NCBI GenBank assembly: GCA_016293155.1
Contig: JAEDEU010000001.1
Location: 1 to 64,000 of the forward strand
DNA from: Clostridiaceae bacterium
GTDB lineage: Bacteria; Bacillota; Clostridia; Oscillospirales; Butyricicoccaceae
Reading direction: 5' to 3'
DNA length: 64,000 nt
Made by a program: the position numbers and the translations under genes
Shown: positions 7,474-16,961 of the stretch, in pieces
Layout of the letters: the number at the start of each line of letters is the position of its first letter
How positions within the stretch are numbered: position 1 is the first letter of the stretch
The notes under the pieces: model-generated
What the model saw: the letters and a program-made list of their open reading frames with translations, nothing else
Database searches by the model: none
Told to the model about the DNA's origin: nothing

Positions 7474-8228
7474 TTTATTTTGTCGGAGCAGGCTCGGGCG
7501 CGGTGGATCTCATCACCGTGCGCGGCAGATCGCTCATTGAACGCGCGGATGTGATTGTCTATGCCGGTTCGCTGGTCAATCCGGAGCACCTGACGTTTGC
7601 AAAGCCGGAATGTGACATCCATGACAGCGCGAAGCTGTCGCTGGAGCAGGTCATGGAGATCATGCTTCCTGCGGCGAAGGCGGGCAAGCTGGTGGTGCGC
7701 CTGCACACGGGCGACCCGTCCATCTACGGCGCAATCCGCGAGCAGATGGACATTCTGGATGCAGAGGGCGTGGAGTATGAGGTCTGCCCGGGCGTGTCCT
7801 CCTTCTGCGGCGCGGCGGCGGCGCTCAAGGCGGAATATACGCTTCCCAATGTCAGCCAGTCGGTCATTTTAACGCGCATGGAGGGGCGCACGCCCGTGCC
7901 GGAGCGCGAGTCCATTCAGTCCTTCGCGGCGCACGGTGCAACCATGGTGCTGTTTTTGTCCGCCGGAATGCTGGGCGAGCTGTCTCGCCGCCTGATCGAG
8001 GGCGGCTATACGGCGGAAACGCCGGCGGCAATCGTCTACAAGGCGACATGGCCGGATGAGAAGATTGTGCGCTGTACGGTCGGCACGCTCGCGGAGCGCG
8101 CAAGGGAGGCGGGCATCACCAAGACCGCACTGATTACCGTCGGCGGCTTTCTGGGGACGGAGTACGACCGCTCCAAGCTGTATGACCCGACGTTTACCCA
8201 CGAATTCCGCACGGGCACGCAGGCATGA
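7470..8228 (+). CDS. cbiF: Cobalt-precorrin-4 C11-methyltransferase CbiF (CobM)
   Basis: CbiF methylates C11 of cobalt-precorrin-4. The 252-residue protein has the methylase motifs FVGAGSGAVDLITVRG, RLHTGDPSIYGAIREQ and CPGVSSFCGAAAAL, plus the CobM-type segment VILTRMEGRTPVPERE. It overlaps both neighbours by ATGA. The length matches the family. Confidence 0.94.
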   Translation: MIYFVGAGSGAVDLITVRGRSLIERADVIVYAGSLVNPEHLTFAKPECDIHDSAKLSLEQVMEIMLPAAKAGKLVVRLHTGDPSIYGAIREQMDILDAEGVEYEVCPGVSSFCGAAAALKAEYTLPNVSQSVILTRMEGRTPVPERESIQSFAAHGATMVLFLSAGMLGELSRRLIEGGYTAETPAAIVYKATWPDEKIVRCTVGTLAERAREAGITKTALITVGGFLGTEYDRSKLYDPTFTHEFRTGTQA

Positions 8229-9241
8229 AGATTGCGGTGATTTCGTTTACCGGACGCGGGCATGAGACCGGCGCGCGCATTGCGGCGTGCTTTTCGGGCG
8301 ATACCGTGACGCATTACGGACGCGCGGAGGGGCTGACTCCGTATGCATCGCTGGATGCGTTTGCGCGGCAGGCGATGGCGGAATGCGGGTGCATCGTGTT
8401 TGTCGGCGCGACGGGCATTGCGGTGCGCGCAGTCGCGCCGTATCTGCGCGGCAAGGATGTCGATCCCGCCGTGCTGACGGTGGACGAAAATGCGCGGTTT
8501 GTCATTGCGCTGCTGTCCGGTCACATCGGCGGCGCGAACCGGCTTGCGGAGCGGCTGGCGCGGCAGCTGGATGCGCAGCCGGTGGTCACGACCGCGACGG
8601 ACGGCAGAGGGCTGTTTGCCGCAGATGCATGGGCGGCAGAGCATGGGTGTATTGTCGCGGACAAGCGCGAGATCAAGTATATTTCGTCCGCACTGCTGCG
8701 CGGCGAAGCGGTTGGCTTTGTCAGCAGCTTCCCCGTGGACGGCGAGCTGCCCGAAGGGCTGCGGCGCGGAACCGGAATGGAGCACGGCATTGCGCTCACG
8801 CTGGACGGCGGCGTGCAGCCGTTTGCGCACACGCTCCGGCTGATTCCGCGCATCGTGCATATCGGTGTGGGCTGTCGGCGCGGGGCGGATCCGGACAATT
8901 TGATCCGTGCGGTCATGGACAGCCTGAGCCGTTTGGAGATTTCCCCGCGCGCGGTGCGTGCGGTGGCGTCCATCGACCTCAAGCGGGAGGAGCCGGCAGT
9001 GCTCCGGCTGGCGGAGCAGTTCGGCTGTGAAACGCGATTTTACACGTCAGACGAGCTGAACGCGGCGGACGGACGGTTTCCGGAGTCCGGATTCGTGCAC
9101 AGCGTGACCGGCACGGACAATGTATGCCAGCGTGCGGCGGCGCGTTCCGCCGGGGCAGAGGGCATATGCCTGCTGCCAAAAACCGTTTTGTATGGTACAA
9201 CGGTTTCGATTTATCAGGAGAAATGGAGGGCGGAATTTTGA
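8225..9241 (+). CDS. cbiG: Cobalt-precorrin-5A hydrolase CbiG
   Basis: CbiG opens the delta-lactone of cobalt-precorrin-5A and releases acetaldehyde, the defining ring-contraction step of the anaerobic pathway. The 338-residue protein has the N-terminal domain (ISFTGRGHETGARIA, FVGATGIAVRAVAPYL, LLSGHIGGANRLAERLA) and the C-terminal CbiG domain (HIGVGCRRGADPDNL, ASIDLKREEPAVLRLAE). Its stop overlaps the TTG start of hemA. The presence of CbiG and CbiD rules out an aerobic pathway. Confidence 0.95.
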   Translation: MKIAVISFTGRGHETGARIAACFSGDTVTHYGRAEGLTPYASLDAFARQAMAECGCIVFVGATGIAVRAVAPYLRGKDVDPAVLTVDENARFVIALLSGHIGGANRLAERLARQLDAQPVVTTATDGRGLFAADAWAAEHGCIVADKREIKYISSALLRGEAVGFVSSFPVDGELPEGLRRGTGMEHGIALTLDGGVQPFAHTLRLIPRIVHIGVGCRRGADPDNLIRAVMDSLSRLEISPRAVRAVASIDLKREEPAVLRLAEQFGCETRFYTSDELNAADGRFPESGFVHSVTGTDNVCQRAAARSAGAEGICLLPKTVLYGTTVSIYQEKWRAEF

Positions 9242-10431
9242 AGCTGATGTTATCCGCCGTGGACTGGCAGACTGCCTCTGCCGCCGCGCGTGAGCCGCTT
9301 GCGTTTCCGGCGGCAAAGGTGCGCAGTCTGCTGCGCGAGATCCGCGCGCAGGCAGGTGTGAGCGGCTGTGTGCTGCTGTCCACCTGCAACCGAACCGAAT
9401 TATATCTCACCGGCGACATCGGGGAGACACCGGCACAGCTGCTGTGCCGCCTGACCTGCCTGCCGGAGCTTGTGCCGCTGTTTGTCACCCGGTGCGGCGA
9501 ACAGGCGGTCAATCACCTGATGGAGGTCACCTGCGGACTGCGTTCCCAGATTCTGGGCGAGGATCAGATTCTTTCCCAGGTGCGCAGTGCGCTGATGACC
9601 GCGCAGGAGGAGCATACGACGGATGCGGTGCTGTCCGCGCTGTTCCGCAATGCCGTGACCGCCGGCAAGCAGTGCCGCACCGAGGTTCGTCTGACTGCCG
9701 CCCCGCTCTCAGTTGCGGAGTATGCGGTGGAGCTGGCGGAGAAAAAGTATAAAAATCTGAGCGGAACACGTGCGGTCGTGATCGGCAACGGCGAAATGGG
9801 TCGTCTGACCTCGCGCCTGCTCGTCGAACGGGGCTGCCGCGTGACCGTCACCCTGCGTTCCTACCGCCACGGCGAAACGATTGTGCCCAGAGGCTGTGCG
9901 ACCGTGCCGTATGATGCGCGGATGGACGCGATTGACGGCTGCGATCTGGTGTTCAGCGCAACCACCAGTCCGCACTATACGCTGACGGCGGAGCAGCTTG
10001 CGGGCTGTACACAGCCGCCCGCACTGGTCTGCGATCTCGCCATGCCGCGCGATGTTCAGCCGGAGGCGGGCGCGTATACCAAGCTGCTGGACATGGACAG
10101 CATGACCGTGGACGCCTCGCACAACCGCGAGGAGCTGGCGCGCATTCATGAAGTAATCGAACAGAGCACCGCGGAATTCTTTCGCTGGTATCATCATAGA
10201 GACAGCCTGCCGGTGCAGGAGCAGCTGCGCGAGCTGGCGGCGGAGCGCGTGCTGGAGAGTCTGGCGTTTGCCGATCTGGAGCTGCACGAGGAGGAGCTTC
10301 CGGCAGCGCGTGAGGCGGCGCAGCTTGCCGCGCGGCAGACCGTGGATTATCTGCTCGGCAGCCTGACGCTGTCACGCGGAGAGCTGGAGCAGGCACTGGA
10401 AAAAATTCGTCACAGGAGAAGAAAACCGTGA
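9238..10431 (+). CDS. hemA: Glutamyl-tRNA reductase HemA
   Basis: HemA reduces glutamyl-tRNA(Glu) to glutamate-1-semialdehyde with NADPH, the first committed tetrapyrrole step. The active-site Cys50 sits in LLSTCNRTELY. GLRSQILGEDQILSQV and a Rossmann segment (AVVIGNGEMG) follow. I chose the TTG start at 9238 because it overlaps the cbiG stop (TTGA) like its neighbours and has GGAGGG seven bases upstream. The ATG at 9247 is the alternative. At 397 residues it is slightly short for the family. Embedded in the cobalamin operon, it would fall under B12-riboswitch control. Confidence 0.93.
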   Translation: MKLMLSAVDWQTASAAAREPLAFPAAKVRSLLREIRAQAGVSGCVLLSTCNRTELYLTGDIGETPAQLLCRLTCLPELVPLFVTRCGEQAVNHLMEVTCGLRSQILGEDQILSQVRSALMTAQEEHTTDAVLSALFRNAVTAGKQCRTEVRLTAAPLSVAEYAVELAEKKYKNLSGTRAVVIGNGEMGRLTSRLLVERGCRVTVTLRSYRHGETIVPRGCATVPYDARMDAIDGCDLVFSATTSPHYTLTAEQLAGCTQPPALVCDLAMPRDVQPEAGAYTKLLDMDSMTVDASHNREELARIHEVIEQSTAEFFRWYHHRDSLPVQEQLRELAAERVLESLAFADLELHEEELPAAREAAQLAARQTVDYLLGSLTLSRGELEQALEKIRHRRRKP

Positions 10432-11156
10432 ACATTTATGTAATTGGCATGGGCCCGGGCGATGCGGCATATCTGACACCGCGCGCGCTGGAGGCGATTC
10501 AGGCGAGCGATGTCATCGTCGGCTACGGGCTGTACGTGGAGCTGCTGGGTGAGCTGGTGCAGGGCAAGGAGTGCATCACCACGCCCATGCGGCAGGAGAT
10601 TCAGCGCTGTGAGATGGCGCGGGACAAAGCGTTGGCGGGTCATACGGTTTCGGTCGTGTGCTCGGGCGATGCGGGCATTTACGGCATGGCAGGTCTGGTG
10701 CATCAGGTGTGCGAGGGACATCCGGAGCTGACCATCGAGGTCGTGCCGGGCATCACCGCCGCGTGCTCGGGCGCTGCCGTGCTCGGCGCGCCGCTGACGC
10801 ATGATTTTGCCGTCATCAGCCTGAGCGACCTGCTCACGCCGTGGGAGAAAATCGAAACCCGTCTGGACTGCGCGGCACAGGGCGATTTCTGCATTGCACT
10901 GTACAATCCGTCCAGCAAAAAGCGTGCGGACTATCTGAAGCGCGCGTGTGACATTCTGCTGCGCCATCAGCCGGAGACCATCGCCTGCGGCATCGTCCGC
11001 CAGATCGGGCGCGAGGGACAGGAATATGAGCTGTGCACGCTGGGTGAGCTGCGCGAAAAGCAGGTGGATATGTTTACCACCGTGTTTATCGGCAATTCGC
11101 AGACCAGAGTGATTCACAATAAGCTGGTTACGCCGAGAGGATATGAAAACAAATGA
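10428..11156 (+). CDS. cbiH: Cobalt-factor-III C17-methyltransferase CbiH (CobJ)
   Basis: CbiH methylates C17 and drives ring contraction. The 242-residue methylase shows VIGMGPGDAAYLTPRA, VVCSGDAGIYGMAGLV, VVPGITAACSGAAVLG and ALYNPSSKKRADYLKRA, all characteristic of CbiH/CobJ. The GTG start at 10428 overlaps the hemA stop (GTGA) and has AGGAGA upstream. It ends in an ATGA overlap with the next gene. Confidence 0.94.
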   Translation: MNIYVIGMGPGDAAYLTPRALEAIQASDVIVGYGLYVELLGELVQGKECITTPMRQEIQRCEMARDKALAGHTVSVVCSGDAGIYGMAGLVHQVCEGHPELTIEVVPGITAACSGAAVLGAPLTHDFAVISLSDLLTPWEKIETRLDCAAQGDFCIALYNPSSKKRADYLKRACDILLRHQPETIACGIVRQIGREGQEYELCTLGELREKQVDMFTTVFIGNSQTRVIHNKLVTPRGYENK

Positions 11157-12328
11157 GACTCGTGATTTTTGCCGGAACGAGCGAGGGACGCGCCCTGTGT
11201 GAGCGCATCTCGCGGCGCGGCGCGCAGGCAGAGGTCTGTGTGGCAACCGAATACGGGCGCACCGTGCTGCCCGAGCTGCGCGGCATTACCGTGCATAGCG
11301 GACGCATGGATGAGGCGGAGATGACCGCATTTTTGCAAAATTTTGACACCGTTGTGGATGCGACGCATCCGTATGCGGATGTGGTGACGCGCAACCTGCG
11401 GTCGGCGTGCGCGGCGTGCGGCTGCCGTTATCTGCGCCTGCTCCGCCCCAAAACACAGGCAGAGGGAGTTGTGCACGTGCCGGACGCACAGGCGGCGGCG
11501 GAATTTTTAAACGCCGAGGAGGGCGGCATTCTGCTGACCACCGGCAGCAAGGATCTGCCGATATTTGCGGCGGGAATTGCGGACTACAAAGCCCGCCTGT
11601 TTCCGCGCGTGCTGCCCGCGGCGGCCTCGCTGGAGGCGTGCCAAAGGCTGGACATTCCGGCAAAAAACATGATTCTGATGCAGGGACCGTTTTCCGCCGA
11701 GCTGAATGCGGCGATGCTGCGGCAGACCGGCGCAAGGTGGCTTGTGACCAAGGACACCGGTGCGGCGGGCGGACTGCCGGAAAAGCTCGCGGCGGCGCGC
11801 GAGACGGGCGCGGGCGTGGTGATGATCGACCGCCCGACCGAGGAGGACGGCCTCAGCTCCGCGCAGATTGAGGCGGAGCTGTTTGGAAGCACACCGCGGT
11901 TTCCGTTGTTTCTCGACCTGACCGGCGCAAAATGCGTGATGGTCGGCGCGGGCAGCATTGCGCGGCGGCGCGTGGAGACATGGAAGCAGTACGGTGCGGA
12001 AATCGTTGTTATTGCGCCGGATGCGGACCGGATAGACGGCGTGCACGCGGTCTGCCGTCCGTATGAGTTCGGAGATTTGGAGGGAGCCGTGCTCGCAAGC
12101 GCAGCGACGAATGACCGTGCGGTCAACCGCGCCGTCGGACTGGAGGCGAAGGAAAGAGGCATTCCGGTCAGCGTGGCGGACTGCGCGGAGGAAAGCACGT
12201 TTTATTTCCCGGCGGTGTGCCGCAGCGCGCACCTGAGCGCGGGCGTGGTGTCGGACGGCACAAGGCATACGCTGACTGCCGCCGCCGCAAAGCGCATCCG
12301 CGCCGTCATGGAGGAGATTGATTTATGA
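11153..12328 (+). CDS. cbiJ: CbiJ (CobK) precorrin-6A reductase fused to a SirC/Met8-like precorrin-2 dehydrogenase domain
   Basis: Residues 1 to about 245 are a CbiJ/CobK reductase (VIFAGTSEGRALCERI, VVDATHPYADVVTRN, LLTTGSKDL, LVTKDTGAAGGLPEKL). Residues about 250-391 form a Met8/SirC-type NAD-binding domain (FPLFLDLTGAKCVMVGAGSI, then ASAATNDRAVN and FYFPAVCRSAHLSAGVVSDG). The first domain reduces cobalt-precorrin-6A. The second would oxidise precorrin-2 to sirohydrochlorin (factor II) and might also help insert metal. Both steps belong to this pathway but lie far apart in it, so the fusion is notable. ATGA overlaps flank it. Confidence 0.9.
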   Translation: MRLVIFAGTSEGRALCERISRRGAQAEVCVATEYGRTVLPELRGITVHSGRMDEAEMTAFLQNFDTVVDATHPYADVVTRNLRSACAACGCRYLRLLRPKTQAEGVVHVPDAQAAAEFLNAEEGGILLTTGSKDLPIFAAGIADYKARLFPRVLPAAASLEACQRLDIPAKNMILMQGPFSAELNAAMLRQTGARWLVTKDTGAAGGLPEKLAAARETGAGVVMIDRPTEEDGLSSAQIEAELFGSTPRFPLFLDLTGAKCVMVGAGSIARRRVETWKQYGAEIVVIAPDADRIDGVHAVCRPYEFGDLEGAVLASAATNDRAVNRAVGLEAKERGIPVSVADCAEESTFYFPAVCRSAHLSAGVVSDGTRHTLTAAAAKRIRAVMEEIDL

Positions 12329-13209
12329 AAACCATTCGAGTAGGCAGCCGTGCATCCAAGCTGGCTGTCATTCAGGCGGAGATGGTCATGGATGCAATCC
12401 GCGCCTCCCATCCGGAGGTGCACACCGAGCTGGTCACGATGACCACGACAGGCGATCAAATCCTGGACCGCACGCTGGATAAAATCGGCGGCAAGGGGCT
12501 GTTCGTCAAGGAGCTGGACCGCGCGCTGCTCGCGGGCGAGGTGGACATCACGGTGCATTCCATGAAGGATCTGCCGACCGAGCTCAATCCGGAGCTGCCT
12601 ATCGTGGCGGTTTCCGAGCGCGCACAGCCGTATGACGCGCTGGTTCTGCCGCAGGGCGTGCGTGAGCGCGACCCGAAGCAGCCCATCGGCTGTGCCAGCG
12701 CGCGGCGGCGCATTCAATTGCAAAAACTGTTTCCCGATGCGGAGATCCGCCCGATTCGCGGCAATCTCCAGACCCGTCTGGCAAAGCTGGACGCGGGCGA
12801 ATACGGCGCACTGGTGCTCGCACAGGCAGGTCTTGCGCGTCTGGGATTGGAATACCGCATTCACCGGCTGTTCTCACCGGAGGAAATTCTGCCGTCCGCC
12901 TGTCAGGGCATTCTGGCGGTGCAGGCGCGCGCCGGAGAGGATGTTTCCTATCTGTCCGGCTTCCACAACGAAGCCGCAATGCTCTGTGCCAAGACGGAGC
13001 GCGCCTTTATCCGCACGCTGGACGGGGGCTGCTCCGCACCCGTGGCGGCGTTTGCGGAAAAACTGGAACATAACATCCGCCTGACCGGACTGTATGTTTC
13101 GGAGGACGAGACCGTCCGGCTGAGGGAGACGATAACCATCCCGGCAGAGGACGCACCGCGCGCCGCGGCGGAGCTGGCGCATAAGCTCAAACAGGAGGCA
13201 AACCGATGA
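12325..13209 (+). CDS. hemC: Hydroxymethylbilane synthase HemC
   Basis: HemC condenses four porphobilinogen molecules into the linear tetrapyrrole. The 294-residue protein begins IRVGSRASKLAVIQAE and contains DITVHSMKDLPTEL, GCASARRRIQLQ and IRGNLQTRLAKLD. The Cys in LDGGCSAPVA carries the dipyrromethane cofactor. Length is typical. It overlaps both neighbours by four bases. Confidence 0.95.
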   Translation: MKTIRVGSRASKLAVIQAEMVMDAIRASHPEVHTELVTMTTTGDQILDRTLDKIGGKGLFVKELDRALLAGEVDITVHSMKDLPTELNPELPIVAVSERAQPYDALVLPQGVRERDPKQPIGCASARRRIQLQKLFPDAEIRPIRGNLQTRLAKLDAGEYGALVLAQAGLARLGLEYRIHRLFSPEEILPSACQGILAVQARAGEDVSYLSGFHNEAAMLCAKTERAFIRTLDGGCSAPVAAFAEKLEHNIRLTGLYVSEDETVRLRETITIPAEDAPRAAAELAHKLKQEANR

Positions 13210-14708
13210 ACGGAAAAGTGATACTGGTCAGTGCAGGACCGGGCGATGGCGGTCTGCTCACCCTGCGCGGCAAACAGGCGCTGGAGCGCGCGGAGGTGGT
13301 CGTATATGACCGTCTGGTCGGCGCGGAGGTCATGGAAATGATTCCGGACAGCGCGGAGAAAATCAACGTCGGCAAGACGAGCGGACATCATCCGATTCCG
13401 CAGCACGAGATCAACCGCATTCTGTGCGAGCAGGCGCAGAAGGGCAAGTCGGTTGTGCGGCTCAAGGGCGGCGACAGCTATCTGTTCGGACGCGGCGGCG
13501 AGGAATGTGAGGAGCTGATTGCACACGGCATCGACTTTGAGGTCGTGCCCGGCGTGACCTCCGCCATCGCCGCGCCCGCCTATGCCGGCATTCCGGTGAC
13601 GCACCGCGACTGCGCATCCTCGGTGCACATCATCACCGGACACAAGAAAAAGGACGGCGTGCTGCATCTGGACTATGAGGCGCTCGTCCGCGTGGGCGGC
13701 ACGCTCGTATTCCTGATGAGCGTGACCTCCGCGCCGGAGATTTTAAACGGTCTGATGGACGCCGGCATGAGCGGCGATATGCCCGCCGCGATGGTGGAAA
13801 ACGGCACGCGCCCGCAGCAGAAAAAGCTGATTTCCACCGTGGCGCAGCTGGCAGAGGACCGTCAGGGCATCAAAAGCCCGGCGATTCTGATTGTCGGCAG
13901 GGTGTGCGCACTTCCGGAGCAGCTGGACTGGTACAGCAGACGTCCGCTGCGCGGTGTGCGCATTGCCGTCACCCGTCCGAAGGAGCGCGCCGGTACGCTG
14001 ACCGCGCGTCTGCGGGAGCTGGGCGCGGAGGTAATTTCCTATCCGTGCATCCGCACCGAGCGCATCGCGCCCAATCCGGAGCTGACCGCCGTGCTGTACG
14101 ACCTCAGCGCGTACCAGTGGCTGGTGCTGACCAGTCCGGCGGGCGCGGACGCGCTGTTTGACGCGCTGTTCGAGTGCGGTCTGGATGCACGCGCACTGGC
14201 ACAGCTCAAGATCGCCGTCATCGGAGCGGGCACGGCAAAGCAGCTGCGGAAATATGGAATCTGCGCGGATTTTATGCCGGAAACCTACGATTCCACCCAT
14301 CTGGCAGCCGGTCTGTGCCTGCTCGCCAGAGAGGGCGAGCGGATGCTGCTGCTGCGCGCCGAGGAGGCGTCTATGGAGCTGACCGCCGCGCTGAATGCAG
14401 GCGGCATCGCCTATGACGACATTCCGCTGTACCGCACGATTTACCGGAGCGAGAACAGCGAGGAGCTGGAGGAGCGGCTGGAGGACGGCACGGTCGATTA
14501 TGTTACCTTCACCAGTGCATCCACGGTAAAGGCATTTGCCGCATCCCTTCCGGGCACGGATTTTTCCAGTGTCACAGGCGTGTGCATCGGCAGACAGACC
14601 GAGGCAGAGGCAAAGCAATATGGCATTCATACAATTTTAGCAAAAAACGCCGACCTCACATCCATGATCGAGGCGATTCAGGAGGACAGAAAAAATGGAA
14701 CTGCTTAA
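13206..14708 (+). CDS. cobA-hemD: Bifunctional uroporphyrinogen-III C-methyltransferase / uroporphyrinogen-III synthase (CobA-HemD)
   Basis: The N-terminal half (about 1-245) is a SUMT, with VSAGPGDGGLLTLRG, VVRLKGGDSYLFGRGGEE and VVPGVTSAIAAPAYAGIPVTHR, which methylates uroporphyrinogen III at C2 and C7 to give precorrin-2. The C-terminal half (about 250-500) is HemD, with RIAVTRPKERAGTLTARL and YVTFTSASTVKAFA, which cyclises hydroxymethylbilane. Fusions of this kind are common in Clostridia. The end overlaps hemB by 14 bases. This cobA is the SUMT gene, not the corrinoid adenosyltransferase. Confidence 0.95.
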   Translation: MNGKVILVSAGPGDGGLLTLRGKQALERAEVVVYDRLVGAEVMEMIPDSAEKINVGKTSGHHPIPQHEINRILCEQAQKGKSVVRLKGGDSYLFGRGGEECEELIAHGIDFEVVPGVTSAIAAPAYAGIPVTHRDCASSVHIITGHKKKDGVLHLDYEALVRVGGTLVFLMSVTSAPEILNGLMDAGMSGDMPAAMVENGTRPQQKKLISTVAQLAEDRQGIKSPAILIVGRVCALPEQLDWYSRRPLRGVRIAVTRPKERAGTLTARLRELGAEVISYPCIRTERIAPNPELTAVLYDLSAYQWLVLTSPAGADALFDALFECGLDARALAQLKIAVIGAGTAKQLRKYGICADFMPETYDSTHLAAGLCLLAREGERMLLLRAEEASMELTAALNAGGIAYDDIPLYRTIYRSENSEELEERLEDGTVDYVTFTSASTVKAFAASLPGTDFSSVTGVCIGRQTEAEAKQYGIHTILAKNADLTSMIEAIQEDRKNGTA

Positions 14709-15678
14709 CAGACCGCGCAGACTGCGCACCACACCGGAAATCCGCTCGATGGTTCGGGAGACCCGCATGTCCCCGTCCAGCCTGATTCAGCCGCTGTTTG
14801 CCATCGAGGGCGAAAATATCAAGCATGAAATCCCGTCCCTGCCGGGACAGTATCATTGGTCGCCTGACCGCATCTGCGAGGCAGTGCAGGAATGCGTGGA
14901 CGCAGGCGTGGACAAGGTGATCCTGTTCGGACTGCCCGCAGAGAAGGACGAGGTCGGCTCGGGCGCATGGGCGGAAAACGGCATCGTCCAGCAGGCGGTG
15001 CGCGTGATTAAAAAGAATTTCCCGAACGTCACCGTTATCACGGATGTGTGCATGTGCGAATACACCTCGCACGGTCACTGCGGCATCCTGTGCGACCACT
15101 ATGTGGACAACGACAAGACGCTGGAGGTGCTGGCAAAGACCGCGCTTTCGCACGCGCAGGCGGGCGCGGACATGGTTGCCCCGTCCGATATGATGGACGG
15201 CAGAGTGGGCGCAATCCGCAAGATTCTGGACGACAACGGATACATTAACGTGCCGATCATGGCGTATTCCGCAAAGTATGCGTCCGCCTTTTACGGTCCG
15301 TTCCGCGATGCGGCAGGCTCTGCGCCGTCCTTCGGCGACCGCCGCTCGTACCAGATGGACCCGCATAACGTGCGCGAGGCGATCTATGAGTGCGAGCTGG
15401 ATGTGCGCGAGGGCGCGGATCTGCTGATGGTCAAGCCGGCGCTCAGCTATCTGGATGTCATCGTCAAGGCGCGCCAGCGCTTCGACCTGCCGATTGCCGC
15501 TTATTCGGTCAGCGGCGAGTACGCGATGATTAAGGCGGCCGCAGCGGCGGGACTGATTGACGAGTACCGCATTATGTGCGAATCCGCGCTCAGCATTTAC
15601 CGCGCGGGTGCGGATATCCTCATCACCTATTATGCCAAGGAGCTGGCGGAAGCCATGAGAAAGGGAGACATCGGATAA
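14695..15678 (+). CDS. hemB: Porphobilinogen synthase (delta-aminolevulinate dehydratase) HemB
   Basis: HemB joins two 5-aminolevulinate molecules. The 327-residue protein has the zinc-type cysteine cluster DVCMCEYTSHGHCG, the Schiff-base lysine region MVKPALSYLDVI and PIMAYSAKYASAFYGPFR. It begins inside the end of the preceding gene and ends sharing one base with hemL. Zn2+ rather than Mg2+ dependence is inferred from the three cysteines. Confidence 0.95.
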   Translation: MELLNRPRRLRTTPEIRSMVRETRMSPSSLIQPLFAIEGENIKHEIPSLPGQYHWSPDRICEAVQECVDAGVDKVILFGLPAEKDEVGSGAWAENGIVQQAVRVIKKNFPNVTVITDVCMCEYTSHGHCGILCDHYVDNDKTLEVLAKTALSHAQAGADMVAPSDMMDGRVGAIRKILDDNGYINVPIMAYSAKYASAFYGPFRDAAGSAPSFGDRRSYQMDPHNVREAIYECELDVREGADLLMVKPALSYLDVIVKARQRFDLPIAAYSVSGEYAMIKAAAAAGLIDEYRIMCESALSIYRAGADILITYYAKELAEAMRKGDIG

Positions 15679-16961
15679 TGGACATTTCGGAAGCACTTTT
15701 TGCGCGCGCACAGCGCGTTCTGCCGGGCGGCGTGAACAGCCCGGTGCGGGCATACCGCTCGGTCGGCATTGCGCCGCGCTTTATTCACAGCGCACAGGGC
15801 AGTACGGTCACGGACGCGGACGGCGTGACCTATATCGACTACGTCGGCTCGTGGGGTCCGATGATTCTGGGTCATAATCATCCGAATATTTTGCAGGCGG
15901 TCAAGGACGCGGCGGCGGACGGTCTGAGCTTCGGCGCGCCGACCGCGCGAGAGATCGACATCGCGGAGCTGATGATTTCCATGGTGCCGAACATCGAGAT
16001 GGTGCGCATGGTCAATTCCGGCACCGAGGCGGTCATGAGTGCGGTTCGTCTGGCGCGCGGCGCGACGGGCAGAGATAAGATCATCAAGTTCGAGGGCTGC
16101 TATCACGGTCACTCCGACTGTATGCTGGTCAAGGCGGGCTCCGGTGCGCTGACCGGCGGACATCCGGACTCGGCAGGCGTGCCGGGCGGCATCGCGGAGT
16201 ACACGCTGACCGCGCAGTACAACGATCTGGACAGCGTGCGCGCGCTGCTCGCGGCAAACAAGGACGAGGTTGCGGCGATTATCGTGGAGCCGGTTGCGGC
16301 AAACATGGGCGTGGTTGCGCCGCAGGAGGGATTTTTGTCCGGTCTGCGTGCGCTGTGTGACGAGGCGGGCGCACTGCTGATCTTTGATGAGGTCATCACG
16401 GGCTTCCGCCTTGCGCGCGGCGGCGCACAGGAATATTTTGGCGTGAAGGCGGATCTGGTCACATTCGGCAAGATCATCGGCGGCGGTATGCCGGTCGGCG
16501 CATTCGCCGGTCCGAAGCATCTGATGGAGCAGGTCGCACCGACCGGCGCGGTCTATCAGGCAGGCACCCTCTCCGGCAATCCGGTCGCCATGGCGGCGGG
16601 TTTCTGTCAGCTTTCCATGCTGAACGAGCATCCGGAGTATTATGAACAGATCGAGAGAACCGCAAAGCTGGTCGCGGACGGTATGCGTCAGGCGGCGAAG
16701 GATGCGGGCGTTCCGATGGTGGTCAATCAGATCGGCTCGCTGCTGTGCCCGTACTTTACGGATGCGCCGGTGGAAAACTTTGCGGCGGCAAAGAGCAGCG
16801 ATCTGGACAAATTCGCGGCATATTTCCGCGCCATGCTCAAGCGCGGCGTGTATCTCGCGCCGTCGCAGTTTGAGGCGATGTTCGTCGGCACGGCGCATTC
16901 GGATGAGGACATCATGCGCACGCTGACCGCCGCGCGTGAGGCACTGGCAGAGCTGGCATGA
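15678..16961 (+). CDS. hemL: Glutamate-1-semialdehyde 2,1-aminomutase HemL
   Basis: HemL converts glutamate-1-semialdehyde to 5-aminolevulinate with pyridoxal phosphate. The PLP lysine is Lys265 in TFGKIIGGGMPVGAFAG, the same position as in characterised HemL proteins. VLPGGVNSPVRAY, VNSGTEAVMSAVRLAR and FEGCYHGHSDCML are also present. I start at the ATG sharing a base with the hemB stop (TAATG), giving 427 residues. With HemA it completes the C5 route, so precursor supply is built into the cobalamin operon. Confidence 0.95.
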   Translation: MDISEALFARAQRVLPGGVNSPVRAYRSVGIAPRFIHSAQGSTVTDADGVTYIDYVGSWGPMILGHNHPNILQAVKDAAADGLSFGAPTAREIDIAELMISMVPNIEMVRMVNSGTEAVMSAVRLARGATGRDKIIKFEGCYHGHSDCMLVKAGSGALTGGHPDSAGVPGGIAEYTLTAQYNDLDSVRALLAANKDEVAAIIVEPVAANMGVVAPQEGFLSGLRALCDEAGALLIFDEVITGFRLARGGAQEYFGVKADLVTFGKIIGGGMPVGAFAGPKHLMEQVAPTGAVYQAGTLSGNPVAMAAGFCQLSMLNEHPEYYEQIERTAKLVADGMRQAAKDAGVPMVVNQIGSLLCPYFTDAPVENFAAAKSSDLDKFAAYFRAMLKRGVYLAPSQFEAMFVGTAHSDEDIMRTLTAAREALAELA

